From assembly GCA_018816905.1 (NCBI GenBank), contig JAHIVB010000012.1, forward strand, positions 82,519-146,518: a stretch of DNA of 64,000 bases. Direction: 5' to 3'. This stretch comes from Bacillota bacterium. Lineage in GTDB: Bacteria; Bacillota_I; Bacilli_A; Izemoplasmatales; Hujiaoplasmataceae. The position numbers were made by a program, and so were the translations under genes. Numbering within the stretch: position 1 is the stretch's first letter; the number at the start of each line of letters is the position of its first letter. Below the pieces are notes generated by a model. It searched no databases. It worked only from the letters and a program-made list of their open reading frames with translations, and was not told the origin of the DNA. Positions 57,505 to 64,000 of this stretch are shown piece by piece.

Positions 57505-57912
57505 ATGAAAAAGAAAAACGAAGTCGATGTTAACTTACTTGATTATATTGAGCGATTACAGAAAAAATGTAAAAATGGCAAAAAGATTAAGAAATTGAAT
57601 CCTACAGAAAGAATAATATACCTGATTTCTGAATTTGAGGCAGAAGTTAACAATGGTGGATTTGATCAATTCTTTACTAATAGTACAGGAAATTATGCTT
57701 CAGAAACAATTGAATGCTTAAAGAAGATAGAGGCACTTCATACAGCAAGCTTATTAAGGGAAGCAATTGATACGATTGCATCAGCAAAATCAGAAGAAGA
57801 CTTGGCTGAAATAGAAGAAAAGTTAGATAAATTAGATGACAAGTTTTATGAGTATGAAGATAATTTAGAAGAGTTACAGGTGAGGTACATTAAGGATAAT
57901 ATAATCAATTGA
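57505..57912 (+). CDS. DUF4375-domain protein, cassette unit 5
   Basis: 135 residues. The core ISEFEAEVNNGGFDQFFTNS, followed by TGNYASETIECLKKI, is the DUF4375 motif also found in the C-terminal part of the Neisseria DNA-mimic protein DMP19. The C-terminal third is an acidic coiled-coil-like helix. DMP19 inhibits a repressor and HU-type proteins by mimicking DNA; whether this small version does so is unknown. GGAGGA precedes the ATG. Ends in TGA. Confidence 0.78.
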   Translation: MKKKNEVDVNLLDYIERLQKKCKNGKKIKKLNPTERIIYLISEFEAEVNNGGFDQFFTNSTGNYASETIECLKKIEALHTASLLREAIDTIASAKSEEDLAEIEEKLDKLDDKFYEYEDNLEELQVRYIKDNIIN

Positions 57913-57968
57913 ATGACATAGGTTTGCTAATGTAGAGTCATAAATATAGATTTTTGGTTGCATGAATC

Positions 57969-58047
57969 GACTGATAATCAATGTGTCGCCGGTTCGATTC
58001 TGGTCGAATCACCATCAATGACACAAATCCCTTTCGATGGTTTTTTT
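57969..58047 (+). repeat. tRNA-Phe 3'-half repeat R5 with imperfect terminator
   Basis: 46 nt with two substitutions in the first 30 nt and more in the acceptor part (TGGTCGAATC for CGGCCTGAGCC). The following hairpin is changed (ATCCCTTTCGATGGT) but keeps seven T. Preceded by TTGCATGAATC. Confidence 0.82.
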
Positions 58048-58186
58048 GTTTCCAATATTCATGTAATTACAAAAGTATTTTGATACACAGCAGATTTTTC
58101 GGAGAATTCAAATATAAAAGTAGATACACTTACAGTATTGTTGGTGTCATAATAATTTTTGCAAGACATATAAGGGAGTTGACGAT

Positions 58187-58717
58187 ATGAAAAAAATTAT
58201 CATATTCACGATTATATTAATTGCATCATTTTGTTTACATGGATGTGTAGAATCTGAACCAGATTTGTTTTCAATTGCTAGTTCACTTAATAATGGAGAA
58301 AACGGAATTAGTGAAATAATTCATTATTATATTGAAAACGTGGAAAACTCATACATTCTTAAGTTTGAGAACGGAGATCTTGTTACTATAGGAGAAGATA
58401 ATAGCATTGAATATCTTATGCCAATTGAAAGTGACTATACTTCTTCGGTGATATCTATTTATGGTTTTTATTCAGAAATGGATTCAGCAAGAGCACAGAT
58501 CGTTCTAGCCATAGAGACAACCCCTTCGACGGGAATATTAAATGATTTTGATACCACACTAGAAAGAACATCGTTGGACGTAACATTTGATCAATACATT
58601 AATAGTGCAAACATTTCGCAATCAATTCCAACACAACTTTTTAATTTAAATGGCTTGGAACTTTTGGCTAGAATAAAGAATTTATTAGAGAATGTTCTTA
58701 ATGTTGACTACAAATAA
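58187..58717 (+). CDS. Small lipoprotein, cassette unit 6
   Basis: 176 residues. Signal peptide with lipobox LHGC (Cys20) followed by VESEPD, no threonine run. The mature part has no motif that I recognise. AAGGGAG precedes the ATG. Its predicted location is the outer face of the membrane. Confidence 0.72.
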   Translation: MKKIIIFTIILIASFCLHGCVESEPDLFSIASSLNNGENGISEIIHYYIENVENSYILKFENGDLVTIGEDNSIEYLMPIESDYTSSVISIYGFYSEMDSARAQIVLAIETTPSTGILNDFDTTLERTSLDVTFDQYINSANISQSIPTQLFNLNGLELLARIKNLLENVLNVDYK

Positions 58718-58746
58718 CTTTCTTATTAATCCTTGAATGAAACAAT

Positions 58747-58837
58747 TGAAAATCCATAATCCACGAGCCTATTAATCAATTCCTGGCTGAGCCATCACCA
58801 ACAACGACACATAGCCCTTTCGAGGGCTTTTTTTAAT
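58747..58837 (+). repeat. Degraded tRNA-Phe repeat R6 with terminator
   Basis: ATTGAAAATCCAT, a scrambled middle, then CCTGGCTGAGCCATCACCA. The downstream AACAACGA-CACATAGCCCTTTCGAGGGCT and seven T are nearly as in the intact copy, so the terminator is better kept than the tRNA part. Preceded by CCTTGAATGAAAC. Confidence 0.75.
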
Positions 58838-58941
58838 CTGTAATCTTAATCGTTTTAAATCTGTTTACACAATGCAACTATAGGTTGATTGTTAATTGTA
58901 TAGAACAAGAATACACTTAAGCTAATCAGAGGTGGCGGATT

Positions 58942-60768
58942 ATGAAAACAAAATATACAGTTTGGGAAGTATTTAAGTTTCACATCAAAGGGATTAAAGA
59001 ATCGAAAAAGAGTTTTATTTTTTACATTTTTATTCTCTATGCTTTTTCAACAGGGATATTGAACGTTGTTACTGTATTATTTCCGAGATATATTATCGAT
59101 GCGATTGTGGTTAAAAACATTAATAACTTATTTTTGTGGGTTGTGATATATGGAAGTTCAATCTTAGTTTTAATGCTAGTATCTTCAATTGCACAGAATA
59201 TTTTTAGTGGTAACGCTATGGCAATCAAATTTTTACAAGGCAGAGCATTTTTTAAAAAATATCGACATGTGTCGTATCGATATTTGGAGGACCCTACATT
59301 TCAGGCGAAAAGATCAACTGCGCTTTGGGCACTAGGAAATAATGATAGTGGTTATGAAGGAACATTGAGAAGTCTATTTAGATTGTTTCCTCTAATTTTA
59401 ACAGTCATAGGCTTAACCGTATTGCTAGGTCTGTTCCGCCCCATTATTGTAGTGGTTGCCCTCTTGTTATCATTACTGCAGTATCAGTTAGATTTAAGAG
59501 GGAAAAAATACAAATTTGAGCACCGAGATGAATTGAATGAAAGCGAGAGAAAAGCGAATTACTTTTTTCGTACTGGACATGATTTTTCTTTTGGAAAAGA
59601 CATAAGGATTAATCAGATTCAAAAACAGTTCCTTGTTAATCATAAAGATAAATCAAATGTATTTACATCACTCTATAAAAAGCTGAATGTAATGGGATTT
59701 CGATTTTCAATTCCAGGTATGTTTTTTATCACAATCACAAATGGATTAACATACTTTTTAACCGCAAACGCTTATATGAATGGCGAAATTTCAATTGGAG
59801 AAGTATCATCCATTATTTGGGCAACACTTGCTATTACATTAGGATTGCAAAGAATGTTTACAGAAATGGCTAAAATAAAAGAGGATACCAGCTATACAAG
59901 TGAATATATGGCATTTCTTGAAAATGACGATTTCTTTCCGAAACAAGATGGAATCGAGATTGATTTAGATACAATTGATATCGAGTTGAAAAATGTTAGT
60001 TTTAAATACCCAAATTCCGACAAGTATGCTCTTAAGAATGTTAACTTAAAGATAAATTCGGGAGATCGTTTAGCATTAGTTGGTATAAATGGCTCTGGGA
60101 AGTCAACTTTGGTTAAATTGCTTTGTGGGTTTTATGAACCAACGGAAGGAACCATTTTAATTAATGGTGTCGATATTCAAACAATTGATTTAGACTATTA
60201 TCGCAAAAGGTTGGCTGTTATCTTTCAAGAAGTTTTGGTATATGCAGCAACAATTCTAGAGAACATTGTTGGATTAAGCCAAGACCCTATAGAACACGAA
60301 AAAGCAATGAGCGCATTAGAACTTGCAGGACTTTATGAGAAGATAAGATCTTTTCCTCAAGAAGAACATCAGGAATTACTAAAAGTAATTGATCCTAGCG
60401 GTACAGACTTCAGTGGGGGAGAGAAACAAAAATTATCTATCGCAAGGGCTTTATATAAAGAAAACACCTCACTCATTATTCTTGATGAACCAACCGCTTC
60501 ATTGGATGCGATTGCAGAAAAAGAAATATATGATCATTTTAAAACGTTGGTAAACAACAGAACTGCATTGATAATATCTCATAGATTAGCTTCAACCAAA
60601 TTCTGTGACCATATTGTTTTGTTAGAAAACGGAGAGATTATTGAGTATGGCACACATGAATCGCTTATGAAAAAAGAAAATGGAACCTATAAATCGATGT
60701 TTTTAACCCAAGGTAAATATTATCAAGAGGGAGCTAAACAACATGAAACAATTCAAAATAGCATATAA
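58942..60768 (+). CDS. ABC exporter half-transporter 1 (permease-ATPase fusion), cassette unit 7
   Basis: 608 residues. Six TM segments (about 20-320) and an ATPase domain: Walker A GINGSGKSTLVKLL, Q-loop VIFQEVLVYA, signature FSGGEKQKLSIARAL, Walker B SLIILDEPTASLDA, H-loop ISHR. The overlap of 26 nt with the next gene, also a half-transporter, indicates a heterodimeric exporter. Substrate unknown; peptide or drug export is usual. GAGGTGG precedes the ATG. This is the largest cargo in the array. Confidence 0.92.
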   Translation: MKTKYTVWEVFKFHIKGIKESKKSFIFYIFILYAFSTGILNVVTVLFPRYIIDAIVVKNINNLFLWVVIYGSSILVLMLVSSIAQNIFSGNAMAIKFLQGRAFFKKYRHVSYRYLEDPTFQAKRSTALWALGNNDSGYEGTLRSLFRLFPLILTVIGLTVLLGLFRPIIVVVALLLSLLQYQLDLRGKKYKFEHRDELNESERKANYFFRTGHDFSFGKDIRINQIQKQFLVNHKDKSNVFTSLYKKLNVMGFRFSIPGMFFITITNGLTYFLTANAYMNGEISIGEVSSIIWATLAITLGLQRMFTEMAKIKEDTSYTSEYMAFLENDDFFPKQDGIEIDLDTIDIELKNVSFKYPNSDKYALKNVNLKINSGDRLALVGINGSGKSTLVKLLCGFYEPTEGTILINGVDIQTIDLDYYRKRLAVIFQEVLVYAATILENIVGLSQDPIEHEKAMSALELAGLYEKIRSFPQEEHQELLKVIDPSGTDFSGGEKQKLSIARALYKENTSLIILDEPTASLDAIAEKEIYDHFKTLVNNRTALIISHRLASTKFCDHIVLLENGEIIEYGTHESLMKKENGTYKSMFLTQGKYYQEGAKQHETIQNSI

Positions 60769-62518
60769 TATTATCAAATTTACCAATAAGATATCAAAAA
60801 CGTTCTATCTTATCATCTTTGCACAGGCCATCATCAGAACAGGAAAAATATTGATTGGTGTATACGGTTTAAAGTTGATCATTGACGGTTTAATTAGCAA
60901 TGATTATAATACATCGATTCGAATGATATTAATCGTTTTAGGGTCTGAGTTTCTAATTAATTTCTTAGAACAAAAACTAGTTAGTTTGCTTGATATTAAA
61001 AAGCAAGAAATCATGCAAAAAATCTATCAAACCATCAATTATAAACTGATGAACATTGATTATCAACATTTAGAAGACCCGCATTACTTAGATCTATCAG
61101 AACGCTCAAAATACGCAATAAGTCAATTTGATGCATTAGGTAATCTCTTTACAAGCTTCGCAGATATTGCATATTATACCCTGGTCATTTCTTCAATGTT
61201 TGCCGTATTGATTACATTTAACCCATTGATATTGCTAATCATTTTTGGGACATTGTTGTTGTATACAATTAACTCAAGATTCTCAGCAAAACAGCAAGTA
61301 AAAATGTCCCAAAAATTAGGACCGATTAATCGAAAATTTAATTATTATCAAGTCATTGTATCAGATGTAACGAGTGCTAAAGATTTTAGTGTTTATCCTT
61401 TGTCAGATTTAATGTTTGATAAATATAGTCGTTTTTTAATGGAAACAGTTAAAGTAATGATAAATTTTTATCTGAAGAATGCCATTTATAAAAGTATATT
61501 TGTGATGATAGGTGTTGTGCAAATTATTGCTATATATAGTTTAGTAGGAGTACAATCAATAACTCTAAGCGTTGGCGTAAGCATGTTTGTATTCTTGATA
61601 GCTGCAGCAACTAAAACTTCAGAAGCATTAAGTAGCTTTATTACAAGTATATTCAATTTTCAGTCTTCATCTAATATGTTAGAACCGTTAGTAGATCTAA
61701 TGAAAGTAAAAGAATCTGAAGAACTTTTCAAAGATGGACAAATAGCTAGTGAAATGCAGTCATTACGTTTTGAAAATGTTTCGTTTCATTATCCGAATCA
61801 AGAAAACATTGTTCTAAAGAATATATCATTTACAATTAATAAAGGTGAAAAGATTAGTATTGTTGGTTTGAATGGAGCGGGTAAAACAACACTGGTAAAA
61901 TTAATTTGTCGCTTATACAATCCAACGTCAGGAAAAATATATTGGAATGGCATCGATATCAATGAATATCAATATGAATCATTTTTAAGTCAAATTGCAG
62001 CGGTATTTCAAGATTTTAAAATGTTTGCACTTACACTACATGAAAATGTTGATATGGAATCAAAAAATCGCGAGGATGTTTTGCGTTGTATTAAACAGGC
62101 TGGGTTAGGAGACAAAATCTCAAGTTTAGAACACGGTATTGACACCTATCTATCCAAAGAATATCATGAGAATGGAATCGAGATGTCGGGTGGTGAATTA
62201 CAAAAGTTAGCAATTGCTAGAGCGTTCTACAAAAATTCTTCATTAATCATTCTAGATGAACCTACAAGTGCTCTAGATCCGCTTGCTGAAGCTGAAATAT
62301 ATGAGCACTTTAGTGAGTTGGTTGCAAATAGAACCTCAATATATATTTCACACCGGATGTCATCGTGTGTATTTAGTGACAGAATTATTATTCTAGATGA
62401 AAATAAAGTGCAAATGATTGATACTCATGAGAATTTGATAAAGAAAAAGAATTCAAGATATTACGATCTATTTAATTCTCAGGCAATATATTATCAAGCA
62501 AACACAGATTCTTTATAA
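60743..62518 (+). CDS. ABC exporter half-transporter 2 (permease-ATPase fusion), cassette unit 7
   Basis: 591 residues. Six TM segments (about 20-310), Walker A GLNGAGKTTLVKLI, Q-loop VFQDFKMFA, signature MSGGELQKLAIARAF, Walker B SLIILDEPTSALDP, H-loop ISHR. Both members of the pair keep the catalytic Glu (DEPT), so neither site is obviously degenerate. Ribosome site GAGGGAG lies inside the preceding gene. No precursor-peptide gene is evident next to it. Confidence 0.92.
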   Translation: MKQFKIAYNIIKFTNKISKTFYLIIFAQAIIRTGKILIGVYGLKLIIDGLISNDYNTSIRMILIVLGSEFLINFLEQKLVSLLDIKKQEIMQKIYQTINYKLMNIDYQHLEDPHYLDLSERSKYAISQFDALGNLFTSFADIAYYTLVISSMFAVLITFNPLILLIIFGTLLLYTINSRFSAKQQVKMSQKLGPINRKFNYYQVIVSDVTSAKDFSVYPLSDLMFDKYSRFLMETVKVMINFYLKNAIYKSIFVMIGVVQIIAIYSLVGVQSITLSVGVSMFVFLIAAATKTSEALSSFITSIFNFQSSSNMLEPLVDLMKVKESEELFKDGQIASEMQSLRFENVSFHYPNQENIVLKNISFTINKGEKISIVGLNGAGKTTLVKLICRLYNPTSGKIYWNGIDINEYQYESFLSQIAAVFQDFKMFALTLHENVDMESKNREDVLRCIKQAGLGDKISSLEHGIDTYLSKEYHENGIEMSGGELQKLAIARAFYKNSSLIILDEPTSALDPLAEAEIYEHFSELVANRTSIYISHRMSSCVFSDRIIILDENKVQMIDTHENLIKKKNSRYYDLFNSQAIYYQANTDSL

Positions 62519-62644
62519 ATTAAAGAAGGAGAAAATAAAAATTGAATCCTTGGAGTGCTATTCTGTTTTGAACAGAATATACAAATAGAAGTAGCATTAT
62601 ATATGTTGAAATTATATGAGCGTAATCAAGGTGTGAAACATAAG

Positions 62645-62690
62645 GCTTAAAACTCAGCATCGCCGGTTCAATTCCAACCTGAGTAACCAC
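62645..62690 (+). repeat. Degraded tRNA-Phe repeat R7
   Basis: GCTTAAAACTCAGC, then TCGCCGGTTCAATTCCAACC and TGAGTAACCACCA, aligning with the T-arm and acceptor end of tRNA-Phe with several changes; preceded by GTGTGAAAC. The post-tRNA terminator is absent, and a different hairpin follows at 62706. Confidence 0.65.
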
Positions 62691-62705
62691 CAATTCAGTA
62701 AGAAA

Positions 62706-62756
62706 AGGACTGTCCAGTCCATGAAGATATTTAAATCTTCATTTCCTTACAGTCCC
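62706..62756 (-). terminator. Compound hairpin terminator
   Basis: Outer arms GGACTGT / ACAGTCC and inner ATGAAGAT / ATCTTCAT. Read on the minus strand the outer arm is followed by CCTTTTCTT, so it probably ends the hydrolase gene at 62785. Confidence 0.65.
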
Positions 62757-62784
62757 ATTTGCATCTTAATATGTAAGTATATTA

Positions 62785-63408
62785 TTATACTAGATAATCA
62801 ATAATGCGTTTTACAGCCACTTTTACTATATCAATTGATTCAAAAACGTCATCAACCATTAACGAATGTCCGGCATCTTCAATAATGAGCATGTTATCTT
62901 TCGGTCTTGATTTAAGCTCTTTAATAGTTGGTTCATCTAAGTACTCATCATTTGTGCTAGTAATTATTAACCCGGGATATTTAGAAATATATTCTAAACC
63001 CTCTATTGTAGGAGAAATATACGCGCTTTTAGCAACCATGTTAGGATATTCCATTTTAATTGCGTTTGAAACGATATTTCCAAAGCTTTCACAAATATAA
63101 TAAGTTTTCTCGTAATCTTTTGACTCATGAACTTTCAAGATTGCTTCATTTATTGCATTTGTTATTTTTTTCATTGCCACATCATTTGGGTCATCTTCTA
63201 AATATGTATTAGTGTATGAGATGCATAAAACATCTGTTTGATGATCTAGATAATACTTTCTTAAAAAAGTTAAAACAGGACGATCACATGAATTGCCTCC
63301 ACCAGGGAAGATAACAACTAATTTAGTTGCGTCATCAGTCTGATAGTGAATATGGTTTGATGTTAGGTCATATTTTGTAATCTTAACATAGGATGCTGAA
63401 ATCATCAT
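62785..63408 (-). CDS. Alpha/beta-hydrolase
   Basis: 207 residues. Nucleophile elbow CESFGN (a variant of GxSxG), acid in STNDEYLDEP and His in EDAGHSLMVDD, in the right order for an alpha/beta-hydrolase. An oxyanion-like GGGNSCDRP precedes them. No signal peptide, so it should act in the cytoplasm. GAGGGATAT precedes the ATG pair. It is the only gene of the region on the minus strand; it may mark the end of the array. Confidence 0.8.
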   Translation of the reverse strand: MMISASYVKITKYDLTSNHIHYQTDDATKLVVIFPGGGNSCDRPVLTFLRKYYLDHQTDVLCISYTNTYLEDDPNDVAMKKITNAINEAILKVHESKDYEKTYYICESFGNIVSNAIKMEYPNMVAKSAYISPTIEGLEYISKYPGLIITSTNDEYLDEPTIKELKSRPKDNMLIIEDAGHSLMVDDVFESIDIVKVAVKRIIDYLV

Positions 63409-63543
63409 TATATCCCTCGATAGTAATTTATTTTTTTTATTTCGATAAGTAATTTCCTTCTCTTATAGTATCATTAGTATATTTTAAAAACAAGTTATTA
63501 ATTCAAACTAATTAACGGGTACTAATGAGATATAGAATTCAAA

Positions 63544-63583
63544 AGATCACTTCATTGGCAGACATAGAAGTGATCTGATTTTT
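63544..63583 (+). terminator. Intrinsic terminator-like hairpin
   Basis: AGATCACTTC / GAAGTGATCT 10-bp stem followed by GATTTTT. It does not follow a plus-strand gene, so it may be a relic. Confidence 0.6.
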
Positions 63584-63733
63584 ATGCACTGGAGTTTTTA
63601 TTTATTGCTGTTTAAAAAGCATTTTTGTATAATAAACAATTTCTCATTATCTTAAGACGCTTACTATCCGGAAAGTGTAGGCATTATAGAATACAACGGA
63701 TAGAAGTGAGATTATTTAAGGTGTTTGTACTTC

Positions 63734-63750
63734 ATGAAGCGATTGAATTT
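63734..63750 (+). repeat. Possible vestigial repeat R8
   Basis: ATGAAGCGATTGAATTT matches the flank-plus-core ATGAAACGACTGAAAAT at 13 of 17 positions. The 571-nt gene-free stretch 63409-63979 otherwise holds the hairpin at 63544, two TATAAT elements without a gene behind them (63628, 63775) and the structure at 63924. Confidence 0.25.
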
Positions 63751-63923
63751 AATTTATTCACAGTATTTTTATGATATAATTAATTTAACATCTTGTTATT
63801 TAGCATTAATAAATATAATAAATGTTGAATGAGCGAACTTTCTTCTAAAAAGTATTGAGGAGAGTATATAATATCTTGTGGACTTTCAAAAAGCAGTGAA
63901 ATTCAGAAAACGAAATAAAAAGA

Positions 63924-63978
63924 GAAATCCTTTGTGTATAATAGAGTTTGCGTACACCACAAACACAGGAGGATTTCC
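63924..63978 (+). promoter_or_regulatory. Promoter enclosed in an RBS-sequestering hairpin
   Basis: GAAATCCTTTGTGT (63924-63937) pairs with ACACAGGAGGATTTC (to about 63977), 14 bp with one bulge, burying AGGAGG. TATAAT (63937-63942) lies between the arms, so the gene's own transcript starts after the 5' arm and leaves the ribosome site free. Confidence 0.6.
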
Positions 63979-63979
63979 C

Positions 63980-64000
63980 ATGCTTGATTTTACCACAAAA
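63980..64000 (+). CDS. Start of a gene cut by the window end (possible transposase)
   Basis: Only seven codons are visible (MLDFTTK) after AGGAGG. The leader structure is of the kind that protects insertion-sequence transposase genes from read-through translation, but the protein cannot be identified from seven residues. Confidence 0.4.

Larger units (their letters stand above)
52630..63750 (+). mobile_element. tRNA-Phe-anchored array of cargo cassettes
   Basis: Region defined by the intact tRNA-Phe and seven degraded copies of its 3' half (R1-R7, plus two weak candidates). Units between repeats measure about 0.84, 1.95, 1.25, 0.77, 0.53, 0.78 and 3.9 kb and carry one to three genes each, all on the plus strand up to R7. 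There is no integrase, transposase or replication gene between the repeats. The tRNA-proximal copy is perfect and distal ones are worn, as expected if new units always enter at the tRNA. Best explained by serial site-specific integration by a recombinase acting in trans; homologous recombination or segmental duplication between tRNA fragments is the alternative. The right border is uncertain. Confidence 0.7.

Noticed and set aside
57981..58190. 69-codon plus-strand frame over repeat R5 and the next leader
   Set aside because: Begins in the tRNA-like repeat, has no ribosome site and runs into the start of the lipoprotein gene.
52601..62690. CRISPR array or classical integron
   Set aside because: Repeat spacing is irregular (0.5-3.9 kb) with genes in between, so not CRISPR. 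No IntI or attC core sites (GTTRRRY) at the repeats were seen; the tags are tRNA-derived.

Overview
The window is AT-rich bacterial DNA with a Bacillota-type gene set. It carries the RNA polymerase delta subunit, tRNA-Ile2 with TilS, YyzM, RqcP, a small SRP RNA, extended -10 promoters (TGnTATAAT) and strong GGAGG ribosome sites. UGA is a stop codon (for example tadA at 43214 and the membrane gene ending at 48015), so this is not a Mycoplasma/Spiroplasma-code organism. Lipoproteins with a run of threonines straight after the lipobox cysteine, and a large secreted-nuclease locus, point to a free-living relative of the Mollicutes (Acholeplasma/Izemoplasma/Haloplasma-like). That placement is an inference.

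Region by region. 1-3.7 kb: the end of a PTS enzyme I-like phosphohistidine module, then dnaX-ebfC-recR and a small membrane protein. 3.8-20.1 kb: an ABC importer (ATPase, two permeases, binding lipoprotein) that runs straight into a nuclease lipoprotein (PASTA + thermonuclease + OB folds) and a 1631-residue Ig/OB surface protein. A second Ig/OB/lamin-tail lipoprotein, a convergent endonuclease I lipoprotein and two overlapping DHH/NrnA-type phosphoesterases follow. Together they look like a surface system that cuts extracellular nucleic acid, imports products and finishes oligonucleotides in the cell. 20-33 kb: Na/Pi cotransporter, DUF1934, rpoE-pyrG with an attenuator, a PadR/HAAS-DUF4097 pair, M32 peptidase, tldD-tldE, fructose-bisphosphate aldolase and two uncharacterised genes. 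33-39.8 kb (minus): a tilS-hpt-ftsH-rqcP-(znuA-like)-lysS operon resembling the Bacillus order. 39.9-51.3 kb: maf, M48 protease, rpmE, tdk, tadA, SRP RNA, HAD phosphatase, mnmG, rsmG, two six-TM proteins, parA-parB-yyzM and a MazG-type gene, an origin-proximal neighbourhood.

51.4-52.7 kb holds twelve tRNA genes in two transcription units, ending with tRNA-Phe and its terminator. From there to about 62.7 kb (possibly 63.75 kb) lies the most unusual part. Decayed copies of the 3' half of that same tRNA-Phe, most with the same terminator, recur seven times. They separate small accessory gene units, nearly all in the same orientation: membrane proteins, a nucleotidyltransferase toxin-like pair, a beta-propeller lipoprotein, a DUF4375 protein, another lipoprotein and a two-subunit ABC exporter. 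The copy next to the tRNA is identical over 47 nt and copies farther away are generally more diverged. This looks like repeated integration of small cargo units at one tRNA attachment site, an integron-like or tycheposon-like array with no recombinase in view.

The window ends at the first codons of a gene whose ribosome site is locked in a hairpin spanning its own promoter, as in several insertion sequences.
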